DNA of 33,035 bases, taken from NCBI RefSeq assembly GCF_018070325.1, contig NZ_JAGPXY010000072.1:1-33035 (forward strand), read 5' to 3'. Of the stretch, positions 25,275 through 33,035 are shown in pieces. Numbering within the stretch: position 1 is the stretch's first letter; each line of letters opens with the position of its first letter. The notes under the pieces are model-generated. The model ran no database searches and was not told the DNA's origin. It saw nothing but the letters and a program-made list of their open reading frames with translations. The stretch is from Micromonospora sp. H61 (GTDB lineage: Bacteria > Actinomycetota > Actinomycetes > Mycobacteriales > Micromonosporaceae). The translations under genes were made by a program, and so were the position numbers.

Positions 25275-25456
25275 CGATGGGTCTCCTCGTTACGTGATCC
25301 GGAAAGTGGCCGGAACTACCGGTCGTCGATCCCCGGGTCCACCGTCGCGCCCCCGACATCTAATAGTAAAGATTGTGAACAGAAGATGTTACAGTCACTT
25401 CGGTCGATATCCGGCTCAGGTTTCGGCCAGTGAGGTCCCAGGAGGGAAGTGATCAC

Positions 25457-26536
25457 ATGACGAGACTGCGCGCGTTGGCCGCGCTGGCGGCACTGATCGT
25501 CGCCGGCGGGCTGGTGGCGGTCATCCCGGCCACTGCCGCGTCGGCGGCGGCCTGCACGGCATCGTGGCAGGCATCGGCCGTCTACTGGGGAGACGCCCAG
25601 GTCTCCCACAACGGCCGCAACTACCGGGCGAAGTGGTGGACCCAGAATGAGGCGCCGCCGGGCACTACGGGCGTCTGGGAGGACCTCGGCGCGTGCGGCG
25701 GGGGCACCACGCCGCCCACCGGAGGGACCTGCAGCTACCCGAACTGGACCGCCGGGACGTGGTACGCCGCCGGGGCGATCGTCCGGTACACAAACGGTTC
25801 CTACTACATCGCCGAGCACGACAACCCGGGGTACGACCCCGTCGTCAGCACCTGGTACTGGGAGCCCTACACCTGTGGCGGCCAGCCCCCGACGACTCCG
25901 CCGCCCACCAACCCGGGTGGCTTCGTGGTCACCGAGGCCCAGTTCAACCAGATGTTCCCGAGTCGCAACTCCTTCTACACGTACTCCGGGCTTGTCGCCG
26001 CCCTCAGCGCCTACTCGGCGTTCGCGCGCACCGGCAGCGCCACGGTCCAGCGCCAGGAGGCCGCGGCCTTCCTGGCGAACGTCTACCACGAGACCGGCGG
26101 GCTCGTGCACGTGGTCGAGCAGAACACCGCTAACTACCCGCACTACTGCGACTACGGCCAGCCGTACGGCTGCCCCGCCGGGCAGGCCGCCTACTACGGG
26201 CGGGGGCCGATCCAGCTCAGTTGGAACTTCAACTACAACGCCGCGGGCAACGCCCTCAACCTGCCACTGCTGACCAACCCGTGGCTGGTGCAGACCGACG
26301 CCGCGGTGGCCTGGAAGACCGGTATCTGGTACTGGATGACCCAGAACGGGCCGGGCACCATGACCGCCCACAACGCGATGGTCAACGGCGCCGGGTTCGG
26401 TCAGACGATCCGCAGCATCAACGGCTCGATCGAGTGCAACGGCGGAAACCCCGCCCAGGTGCAGAGTCGCGTCACCAGGTACCAGCAGTTCGTCGGCATC
26501 CTCGGGGTGTCCGCCGGAGCCAACCTCTACTGCTGA
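25457..26536 (+). CDS. secreted GH19 chitinase with two CBM5/12 chitin-binding modules
   Basis: 359-residue exported endochitinase. The signal peptide is residues 1 to about 32 (ATAASAAAC). Two CBM5/12 modules lie at about 33-80 and 92-141, each with the aromatic AVYWGDAQVSHNGRNY or AGAIVRYTNGSYYI pattern and a closing W-x-Y/W...C; a PPTTPPPT linker follows. The GH19 catalytic domain (about 155-359) has the acid E212 in HETGG and the second glutamate E221, nine residues apart as in Streptomyces ChiC/ChiG, plus YYGRGPIQLSWNFNY. Bacterial GH19 enzymes attack fungal cell-wall chitin. The ATG at 25457-25459 is chosen for the signal peptide and has GGAGG 11 nt upstream. A strong terminator follows. 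Confidence 0.96.
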   Translation: MTRLRALAALAALIVAGGLVAVIPATAASAAACTASWQASAVYWGDAQVSHNGRNYRAKWWTQNEAPPGTTGVWEDLGACGGGTTPPTGGTCSYPNWTAGTWYAAGAIVRYTNGSYYIAEHDNPGYDPVVSTWYWEPYTCGGQPPTTPPPTNPGGFVVTEAQFNQMFPSRNSFYTYSGLVAALSAYSAFARTGSATVQRQEAAAFLANVYHETGGLVHVVEQNTANYPHYCDYGQPYGCPAGQAAYYGRGPIQLSWNFNYNAAGNALNLPLLTNPWLVQTDAAVAWKTGIWYWMTQNGPGTMTAHNAMVNGAGFGQTIRSINGSIECNGGNPAQVQSRVTRYQQFVGILGVSAGANLYC

Positions 26537-26544
26537 TCAGTGGT

Positions 26545-26583
26545 CGGGCCTCGGCGTACGTCGCCAGACGGCGTCGAGGCCCG
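26545..26583 (+). terminator. chitinase gene terminator hairpin
   Basis: A 12-bp stem (26545-26556 with 26572-26583, one G-U pair, core CGGGCCTCG/CGAGGCCCG) with a loop of about 15 nt starts 8 nt after the chitinase stop. Confidence 0.75.
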
Positions 26584-26640
26584 GCACCTCGGCCGCCGGA
26601 CCCCGGTGAGGGCGGCGGCCGCTTCGGCGCGATCAACCCG

Positions 26641-26646
26641 TTGACA
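26641..26646 (+). promoter_or_regulatory. possible -35 element for the GH92 gene
   Basis: TTGACA, a perfect -35 hexamer, 165 bp before the GH92 start. The downstream -10 is unclear: GAACTA follows at 17 nt and TATCAG at 21 nt. The rest of the 275-nt gap holds the chitinase terminator and the inverted repeat near the GH92 start. Confidence 0.35.
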
Positions 26647-26775
26647 CGGCCGTGCTGCGCCCGGAACTATCAGCGGCAGTCCACACGCCCCGGCTTCCGT
26701 TGCTCACGAACTCTCATGACAACGATGTCAGGGCTCGACCCACCACCCGCTCCACACTGCCCAGACGTTCGACGT

Positions 26776-26793
26776 ACTCGACCCGGTTCGAGT
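26776..26793. promoter_or_regulatory. inverted repeat ACTCGA-N6-TCGAGT before the GH92 start
   Basis: A perfect 6-bp inverted repeat with a CCCGGT centre, ending 18 nt before the GH92 ATG and just upstream of its GAAAGG ribosome site. An alternative pairing TTCGAC/GTCGAA overlaps it. It could be an operator or a leader hairpin near the ribosome site. Confidence 0.35.
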
Positions 26794-26811
26794 CGAAAGG
26801 CTCCGTCCCTC

Positions 26812-29800
26812 ATGTCGCACACCCCCCTTGCGCGCTCCCTCTCACCCCGCCTGATCGCGGCGACCACAGCCGCCCTGCTACCGCTGGGCCTGCTCGTCGC
26901 CGCGCCCCTTGCGAACGCCGCCCCCACCCCCGCACCGCCGGGCAACTTCACCTCGTCGTTCGAGTCCGCCGACCCGCAGCCCGCCACCAGCACCGTGGAG
27001 GTCGGCCCGAACGGAAAACCGGTCCAGGTCAACCTGAGCGGCACTGTCGCCACGCTGCCCGGCAGCCTGCTCGGCCAGGTCAGCGCCGTGACCGCGAGCG
27101 ACGAGAACCCGCCGCGAGAGATCGCCGCGAACCTCAAGGACGACGATCCGTCGACCAAGTGGCTCGTGTTCGCGTCCACCGGCTGGGTGACCTACCAACT
27201 CGCCAAGCCGGCGACGGTGGCGCGTTATTCGCTGACCGCGGCCGACGACGCACCCACCCGGGACCCGAAGGACTTCGTCGTCCAGGGGTCGAACGACGGC
27301 AGCACCTGGACCGACCTGGACAAGCGCGCCGGCGAGAAGTTCAGCGGGCGCTTCGCCACCAAGACGTACAGCTTCACCAACCCGAACGCCTACGGCTTCT
27401 ACCGGCTCAACATCACAGCGAACTCCGGTGACTCGCTCCTGCAGCTCGCCGACTGGAACATCAGCGACGGCTCGGACGTCCGCCCGCCGGCCACCCCCAT
27501 GGTCAGCGAGGCGACCGCCGGCCCGAACGGCGGCTACACCACGAAGCCGGACGTCGGGTTCACCGGGCTGGCCGCGCTGCGCTACTCCGGCGGCGCCGAG
27601 GGCAACGGCCGGTCGTACGCGACGAACAAGCTCTTCGACGTCACCATCCCGGTCGGCCCGAAGACCCGACTGTCGTACAAGATCTTCCCCGAGTTCACCG
27701 GTGGAGACGGCAGGTACCCGTCCACCTACGCCGCCGTCGACCTGCACTTCACCGACGGCAGTTACCTCAGTGGTCGCTCGCCCGCCGACCAGCACGGCTA
27801 CCCACTCACGGGCGCCGGTCAGGGCGCCTCGAAGGTGCTCTTCGCCGACCAGTGGAACCTGGTGCAGGCCGACCTCGGCACCGTCGCGCGCGGCAAGACG
27901 ATCGACCGCATCCTGCTCGCGTACGACAATCCGCAGGCCACCGCGGAGACCCGGTTCCAAGGTTGGCTCGACGACATCGAGCTGACGGCCGCGCCGGCGT
28001 CGATCGACGGCTCGAAGCTGACCAACTACGTCGACACCCGACGGGGCACCAACTCGACGGGCGGCTTCTCGCGCGGCAACAACCTGCCGATCACCGCCGT
28101 GCCGAACGGGTTCAACTTCTTCACCCCGGTGACCGACGCGACCTCCGACTCGTGGGAGTACGAGTACCACCGGATCAACAACGAGGCCAACCTGCCCATG
28201 CTCCAGGGCCTCGCGATCTCCCACGAGCCCAGCCCCTGGATGGGTGACCGTAACCAGATGTCCGTCATGCCGGTCGTCGGTGGCGGGTCGCTCACCGGTC
28301 AGCCCGCCAGTCGTGCGCTCGCCTTCCGTCACGACGACGAGACGGCGCAGCCGGACCTCTACCGGGTCGCGCTCCAGAACGGCCTGGTCGCGGAGATGTC
28401 GCCCACCGACCACGCCGGGATCATGCGGTTCACCTTCCCCACCGGGCAGCCGACCGGAAGTCTCGTCTTCCACAACGGCACGTTCACCATCGGCACGGAC
28501 GGCACGTTCACCGGTTGGGTCGACAACGGAAGCGGCCTGTCGGCCGGTCGTAGCCGGATGTTCGTCTCCGGCGCCTTCGACCGGGCGCCGACGGCGTCCG
28601 CAGCTACCTCGGCCACCTTCGACATCTCCGGCTCGCGGGAGGTGACGATGCGTCTCGCCACCTCGTTCCTCTCCGTCGACCAGGCGCGCCGCAACCTCGA
28701 TCTGGAGGTCACCGGCAAGAGCTTCGACCAGATCCACGCCGCCGCGACGGCCGCGTGGAAGGACCGGCTCGGCCGGGTCGAGGTGCGCGGCGCCACCGAG
28801 TCGCAGTTGGTCACCATGTACTCGAACCTGTACCGGCTGAACCTCTACCCGAACTCGCAGTCGGAGAACACCGGCACCGCCGCCGCGCCGCGCTGGCAGT
28901 ACGCGAGCCCGGTCTCGGCGCCGACCGGCGCGTCGACCCCCACCCGGACCGGCGCGAAGATCGTCGACGGGCAGATCTACGTCAACAACGGCTTCTGGGA
29001 CACCTACCGCACCGTGTGGCCCGCCTACGCGCTGCTGTACCCGGACGTCGCCGCCAAGATCTCCGACGGGTTCGTCCAGCACTACCGCGACGGCGGCTGG
29101 ATCGCCCGCTGGTCGTCCCCCGGCTACGCCGACCTGATGACCGGCACCAGCGCGAACGTGGCGCTGGCCCAGGCGTACCTCACCGGGGTCGAGCTGCCCG
29201 ACCCGCTCGCGGCGTACGACGCGGCCGTCAAGGACGCGACCGTCGCGTCCGGGCGCAGCGCGGTCGGGCGCAAGGGCATCGAGAGCTCCCTGTTCCTCGG
29301 CTACACGCCGACGTCAACCGGGGAGTCGGTGTCCTGGGCGCTGGAGGGCTACATCAACGACTTCGGCATCGGCAACATGGGTGCGGCGCTCGCCAAGGAC
29401 CCGGCCACGCCGAAGTCGGAGCGTGCCCGGCTCAAGGAGGAGTCGCGGTACTTCCTGGAGCGGGCCCGCAACTACGTCCACCTCTTCGACCCGAAGACGA
29501 AGCTCTTCCAGGGCCGCGACGCCGCCGGCAACTTCCTCGCCGGTGACCCGCTGGACTGGGGTGGCGTCTACACCGAGACCAACGGGTGGAACTTCGCGTT
29601 CACCGCCCAGCAGGACGGCCAGGGCCTGATCAACCTGTACGGCGGGCAGAAGGCGCTGCGGGACAAGCTCGACGCGTTCTTCACCACCCCGGAGAACGCC
29701 GACCGCCCCGGTGGGTACGGCGGCGTCATCCACGAGATGCTCGAAGCGCGCGCGGTGCGGATGGGTCAGCTCGGCATGAGCAACCAGCCGTCGCACCACA

Positions 29801-32427
29801 TCCCGTACATGTACAACGTGGCCGGGGCGCCGGCCAAGACCCAGCAGACCGTGCGGGAGATCCTGCGGCGTCTCTACGTCGGCAGTGAGATCGGCCAGGG
29901 CTACCTGGGCGACGAGGACAACGGCGAGATGTCGTCGTGGTACATCCTCAGCTCGCTGGGCATCTACCCGCTGCAGGCCGGGTCGTCCGAGTGGGCGATC
30001 GGCTCGCCGCAGTTCACCAGGATGACCGTGCACCGCAGCAGCGGCGACATCGTCGTCAACGCGCCGAACAACAGCGCGGCGAACGTCTACGTGCAGGGCG
30101 TGAAGGTCAACGGCAAGAAGCAGAGCGGCCTGTCAGTGGATGTCGCGACGCTCGCCAAGGGCGGCACCATCGACTTCCAGATGGGCCCCAAGCCGTCGTC
30201 GTGGGGCAGCGGCCGGAACGACGCGCCGCCGTCGCTGACCAAGGGTGACGAGGCGCCGAAGCCGTTGCAGGACGTCACCGGCCCCGGTCTCGGCACCGCG
30301 AGCGCTACCGGCGGTCAGGACGCGTCGAAGCTGTTCGACGACTCGTCGACCACGCAGCTGACCTTCACCTCGGCGACCCCGCAGATCACCTGGGCCTTCC
30401 GTGGTGGCAAGCAGAAGCCGAAGTACTACACGGTCACGTCCGGGGCCGCTGCCGGCGATCCGGCGGACTGGCGTCTGCAGGGCTCCAACGACGGCCTCAC
30501 CTGGACCACAGTGGACTCCCGCACCGGCCAGGTGTTCCCGTGGCGCAACCAGACCCGCCCGTACTCGATCGACAAGCCGGGACGGTTCGCCCAGTTCCGC
30601 CTCGCCGTCACGAAGACCGTCGGCGCCGCGCAGACCAACCTCGCCGAGGTCGAGCTGCTCGCCGGAGGTGACCTCGACCTCGGCGGCGGCGACATCAGCG
30701 TCACCGGGGCCGACGGCGTGCACGCGACCAGCGGCGTACACGTCTCGGTGCCGTTGGCCACCGTCACCGGCGGCGACGCCGGCGGCTACCAGGCCACCAT
30801 CGACTGGGGTGACGGCACGCCGGTCACCGCGGGCACCGTGACGTTGAGCTCGCGGGCCGTCTACCGCATCGGTGGGTCGCACACCTACATCACACCCGGC
30901 TACCACCAGGCGAACGTCACGGTGACCGACGGCGACAGCCAGAGCTCCGCGACGGTCGGCGTCGAGGTGGCGTACGCCCCGGCCTCCGGTCTCACCGCAG
31001 CGTTCGACAGCGTCTGCGTCGGTGACGAGGGGGTCCTGGCGGCAGACTGTGACGCCAAGTCCTGGGCGTACTCTCGGGCCGCTCTGGCGGCCGGTGGTGT
31101 CACCCAGGGCCAGCCGCAGCAGGTGCCCGGAACGGCGCTGCGGTTCGCAGTGCCGGTGATCCCGGCCGGGCAGCCGGACAACGCCACCGGCAACGGGGCG
31201 ACGGTCGTCCTCGACCTTCCGGAGGACGCGAGGAGCATCTCGTTCGTCGGCGCCGGAACGCAGGGCAACCAGAGCACCACCGGCACGGCGACGTTCAGCG
31301 ACGGCAGCACGGCCAGCATTCCGATCCAGTTGAGCGACTGGACGCTGGGCGGCAACGCCAACGGCACCCCGTCCTACGGCAACATCGTCGTCGCCCGGAC
31401 GGCGTACCGGTTGCAGGGCACGAGCCGCGACGGCGCCCAGCCGTTCCTCTTCGCCACCGCGCCGTATCAGATTCCGGCGGGCAAGACGCTGGTGTCGGTG
31501 ACCCTGCCGACGCAGACCGGCGACCCTCGCTCGGCGGGTCGGATCCACGTGTTCGCCGTGGCCAACGACGGCACGCCCGCCCCGGCACTGACGACCGCCG
31601 CCCCGACGAGCCAGACGGCCACCGCCGGGCAGGCCCTCGCGGCGAACCTCGGTGCGGTGACCGGCGGGGTTCCCGGTACGACGGGTTACCGCGCCCGCGT
31701 CCAGTGGGGTGACGGCACGGTTCCGGGCGACGTGACGATCGGCGCGTCCGGCGCGATGAGCGGCCAGCACACCTACGCACGGGAGGGCACCTACACGGTG
31801 CGCGTCACCGCGTGGGACACGCTGTCGAGCAGCACCGAGTCCTTCACCGTGACAGTGGCTCGGGGCGGATCGCAGCCGGCGATCGCGCTGTCCGCGTCCG
31901 GCACCGTCACCACCGGTGGGGCGATCACGGTCAACGGCAGCGGCTTCGCCGCCGGCGAGCAGGTGACCGTCAGCGTCGGCACCGACCCGGGCCGGACCAT
32001 GAAGGTCGCCGCCTCCGCGACGGGAACGGTCCGCGCCTCGGTGCCGACCTCCGGTGACGCGCAACCCGGCCGGTACGCCGTCACCGCGACGGGCGCGTCC
32101 TCGCGTACGCCGGCCACGGCCACCGTCCAGGTGACCGGGGAGCCGGAGGCGCGGACCTACCAGCCGCGGGTGGCGCTGTTGGCCACCTCGGGCCCGCGCG
32201 GCACGTCGATCATGGTCGACGGTTCCGGGTTCGCGCCGAACGAGGTGGTCACGATCGCCGTCGGGACCGGACTGGCGGTCAGCACCGTGCACGCGAACGG
32301 TGACGGCGTCATCTCCGGCGCGACGGTCAGCGTTCCGCGTGCGGCGAAGGCGGGCGCGACAAGCGTCACGCTGAACGGCGCCACGTCGGCGACAAAGGTG
32401 TCCCGACCGTTCACCGTCACCGGCTAG
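26812..32427 (+). CDS. secreted multidomain GH92 alpha-mannosidase
   Basis: 1871-residue exported enzyme. The signal peptide is residues 1 to about 36 (LANAAP). Domains in order: F5/8-type C (discoidin-like, about 75-220, with VVQGSNDGSTWTDL), a beta-sandwich (about 235-395), the GH92 domain (about 404-1130, opening TNYVDTRRGTNSTGG and carrying SNQPSHHIPYMYN at 990-1002 and DEDNGEMSSW at 1034-1043, which holds the likely catalytic base), a second F5/8-type domain (about 1145-1290), PKD-like domains (about 1300-1390 and 1596-1683, each with WGDGT), an unassigned beta domain between them (about 1395-1590), and two IPT/TIG-like repeats (GSGFAAGEQV and GSGFAPNEVV) to the end. GH92 enzymes are calcium-dependent exo-alpha-mannosidases acting on N-glycans and yeast mannan. 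The ATG at 26812-26814 is chosen for the signal peptide; the frame upstream overlaps the chitinase gene. Confidence 0.95.
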   Translation: MSHTPLARSLSPRLIAATTAALLPLGLLVAAPLANAAPTPAPPGNFTSSFESADPQPATSTVEVGPNGKPVQVNLSGTVATLPGSLLGQVSAVTASDENPPREIAANLKDDDPSTKWLVFASTGWVTYQLAKPATVARYSLTAADDAPTRDPKDFVVQGSNDGSTWTDLDKRAGEKFSGRFATKTYSFTNPNAYGFYRLNITANSGDSLLQLADWNISDGSDVRPPATPMVSEATAGPNGGYTTKPDVGFTGLAALRYSGGAEGNGRSYATNKLFDVTIPVGPKTRLSYKIFPEFTGGDGRYPSTYAAVDLHFTDGSYLSGRSPADQHGYPLTGAGQGASKVLFADQWNLVQADLGTVARGKTIDRILLAYDNPQATAETRFQGWLDDIELTAAPASIDGSKLTNYVDTRRGTNSTGGFSRGNNLPITAVPNGFNFFTPVTDATSDSWEYEYHRINNEANLPMLQGLAISHEPSPWMGDRNQMSVMPVVGGGSLTGQPASRALAFRHDDETAQPDLYRVALQNGLVAEMSPTDHAGIMRFTFPTGQPTGSLVFHNGTFTIGTDGTFTGWVDNGSGLSAGRSRMFVSGAFDRAPTASAATSATFDISGSREVTMRLATSFLSVDQARRNLDLEVTGKSFDQIHAAATAAWKDRLGRVEVRGATESQLVTMYSNLYRLNLYPNSQSENTGTAAAPRWQYASPVSAPTGASTPTRTGAKIVDGQIYVNNGFWDTYRTVWPAYALLYPDVAAKISDGFVQHYRDGGWIARWSSPGYADLMTGTSANVALAQAYLTGVELPDPLAAYDAAVKDATVASGRSAVGRKGIESSLFLGYTPTSTGESVSWALEGYINDFGIGNMGAALAKDPATPKSERARLKEESRYFLERARNYVHLFDPKTKLFQGRDAAGNFLAGDPLDWGGVYTETNGWNFAFTAQQDGQGLINLYGGQKALRDKLDAFFTTPENADRPGGYGGVIHEMLEARAVRMGQLGMSNQPSHHIPYMYNVAGAPAKTQQTVREILRRLYVGSEIGQGYLGDEDNGEMSSWYILSSLGIYPLQAGSSEWAIGSPQFTRMTVHRSSGDIVVNAPNNSAANVYVQGVKVNGKKQSGLSVDVATLAKGGTIDFQMGPKPSSWGSGRNDAPPSLTKGDEAPKPLQDVTGPGLGTASATGGQDASKLFDDSSTTQLTFTSATPQITWAFRGGKQKPKYYTVTSGAAAGDPADWRLQGSNDGLTWTTVDSRTGQVFPWRNQTRPYSIDKPGRFAQFRLAVTKTVGAAQTNLAEVELLAGGDLDLGGGDISVTGADGVHATSGVHVSVPLATVTGGDAGGYQATIDWGDGTPVTAGTVTLSSRAVYRIGGSHTYITPGYHQANVTVTDGDSQSSATVGVEVAYAPASGLTAAFDSVCVGDEGVLAADCDAKSWAYSRAALAAGGVTQGQPQQVPGTALRFAVPVIPAGQPDNATGNGATVVLDLPEDARSISFVGAGTQGNQSTTGTATFSDGSTASIPIQLSDWTLGGNANGTPSYGNIVVARTAYRLQGTSRDGAQPFLFATAPYQIPAGKTLVSVTLPTQTGDPRSAGRIHVFAVANDGTPAPALTTAAPTSQTATAGQALAANLGAVTGGVPGTTGYRARVQWGDGTVPGDVTIGASGAMSGQHTYAREGTYTVRVTAWDTLSSSTESFTVTVARGGSQPAIALSASGTVTTGGAITVNGSGFAAGEQVTVSVGTDPGRTMKVAASATGTVRASVPTSGDAQPGRYAVTATGASSRTPATATVQVTGEPEARTYQPRVALLATSGPRGTSIMVDGSGFAPNEVVTIAVGTGLAVSTVHANGDGVISGATVSVPRAAKAGATSVTLNGATSATKVSRPFTVTG

Positions 32428-32450
32428 CACCGAGCCGGGACAGTACAGCC

Positions 32451-32486
32451 GCGTGGGGCGGGCCGTGATCACGGCCCGCCCCACGC
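32451..32486. terminator. perfect 36-bp palindromic bidirectional terminator
   Basis: An 18-bp arm (32451-32468, beginning GCGTGGGGCGGG) is followed directly by its exact reverse complement (32469-32486), with no spacer. It lies 24 nt after the GH92 stop and 74 nt from the stop of the convergent histidine-phosphatase gene, so it can end both transcripts. Confidence 0.85.
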
Positions 32487-32559
32487 TGCGCGTTTGGCGC
32501 GCAGGTACGCCGTCCACACGAAAGCTGGCTCGACACGGCTGGCGCCGTTCGGTGCGACC

Positions 32560-33035
32560 TCAACCTGCTCGCGGCGCGCCCAGTCGGAGCTGCCAGCGCG
32601 TGCCCTGACTGGTGAGCCGAACGACGGACAGGGGCTCCACGTCCACCTGCCGGTACGTCGCCGTCGGAAGACCGAGGGCGTGCACCACCGCGACCCGGAT
32701 CACCAGTGGGTGGGTGAGCGCTATGACGCGTCCACCGGCTCGGTGCTGCTCGTCCAGCCAGCTGCCGACCCGATCCCGCACGCCCGTGACGGACTCACCG
32801 CCGTGCGGCGCGGAGCCCGGTGCGGACAACCAGTCGTGCAGCGCCTGCGGCTGCGATCCAGCGATTTCCTCAAGCGTCCGTCCGGCCCAGCCCCCGTAAT
32901 CACAGTCGGCCAACGCGGTCTCGATCGTCGGCAGCAGGCCGAAGGCGTCGGCGGTCTGTCGGGCGGCCAGCGCGGGGCTGGACAGGCAGGTGGCGTTGAC
33001 GCCGAGGGGCCCGCGCCGGTCCGCACCCGCGCGGG
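32560..33035 (-). CDS. histidine phosphatase family protein (partial, N-terminus outside the window)
   Basis: The C-terminal 158 residues of a phosphoglycerate-mutase-like histidine phosphatase; the gene runs off the right edge. Visible family features are SSPALAARQTADAFG near the window edge (the conserved arginine of the phosphate pocket), LADCDYGGWAGRTLEEI (the acidic/Trp-Gly segment), HGGES, and the second catalytic histidine in VIALTHPLVIR. The first catalytic RHG motif lies beyond the edge. A TTG at 32911-32913 could be read as a start, but the open frame and homology continue upstream, so it is not the start. The substrate is unknown; members range from sugar-phosphate phosphatases to alpha-ribazole phosphatase. 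Confidence 0.85.
   Translation of the reverse strand, partial: RAGADRRGPLGVNATCLSSPALAARQTADAFGLLPTIETALADCDYGGWAGRTLEEIAGSQPQALHDWLSAPGSAPHGGESVTGVRDRVGSWLDEQHRAGGRVIALTHPLVIRVAVVHALGLPTATYRQVDVEPLSVVRLTSQGTRWQLRLGAPRAG

Larger units (their letters stand above)
25014..25456. other. 443-nt divergent promoter region between deacetylase and chitinase
   Basis: No gene. The region is AT-richer than its flanks (notably 25120-25160 and 25360-25410) and must hold both promoters. Two inverted repeats built from the half-site ATTGA/TCAAT are described separately. A single TGTGGATAA at 25074-25082 equals a DnaA-box sequence but stands alone. No confident -35/-10 pair was assigned for either gene, and I did not see the 12-bp repeat known from Streptomyces chitinase promoters. 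Confidence 0.5.

Noticed and set aside
26221..26811. Extension of the GH92 frame upstream to 2068 codons
   Set aside because: It overlaps the chitinase gene and its terminator and removes the signal peptide from the N-terminus.

Overview
High-GC actinobacterial DNA with strong third-position G/C bias, GTG/TTG starts, many 4-nt ATGA/GTGA gene overlaps and a large secreted hydrolase repertoire. The gene set (a conservon-type sensor kinase plus roadblock protein, a GH19 chitinase with CBM5/12 modules, a GH92 mannosidase, a LacI-controlled GH2) fits a soil or marine Micromonosporaceae such as Micromonospora. That placement is inference from style, since no rRNA or marker gene is present.

Region 1 (49-9116, all minus strand, read right to left): an XRE regulator, a nitrate/nitrite-sensor-like histidine kinase, a roadblock/LC7 protein, a complete branched-chain amino acid/urea-type ABC transporter (lipoprotein, two permeases, two ATPases, tightly overlapping) and a SAM methyltransferase. 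This looks like a signal-coupled uptake operon in which the usual DUF742 and GTPase members of a conservon are absent.

Region 2 (9380-16831): a stand-alone cytochrome P450, a secreted GH2 glycosidase with a C-terminal AbfB arabinose-binding module divergent from its probable LacI-family regulator (overlapping promoters and a central AACGTT palindrome between them), a secreted trypsin-like protease with a clear terminator, and a PdxY-type pyridoxal kinase.

Region 3 (16823-23725, minus strand): the most unusual part. A WGR-domain/beta-propeller protein is followed by three genes joined by ATGA overlaps: a DUF559/Vsr-like PD-(D/E)XK nuclease, a small protein with two predicted winged-helix domains, and a 1082-residue protein carrying an N-terminal AAA-type ATPase and a C-terminal HerA/FtsK-like DNA-translocase ATPase. 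A small monooxygenase-like gene lies 9 nt downstream. I do not recognise this combination as a named system. It has the parts expected of a DNA-processing or anti-phage module.

Region 4 (23991-32427): a secreted polysaccharide deacetylase with CBM2 divergent from a GH19 chitinase with two chitin-binding modules, then a very large multidomain GH92 alpha-mannosidase ending in a perfect 36-bp palindromic terminator. With the GH2 enzyme and protease this resembles a fungal-cell-wall/biomass degradation island. The right edge holds the C-terminal part of a histidine-phosphatase gene.

No tRNA, rRNA, CRISPR array, transposase or integrase was seen.
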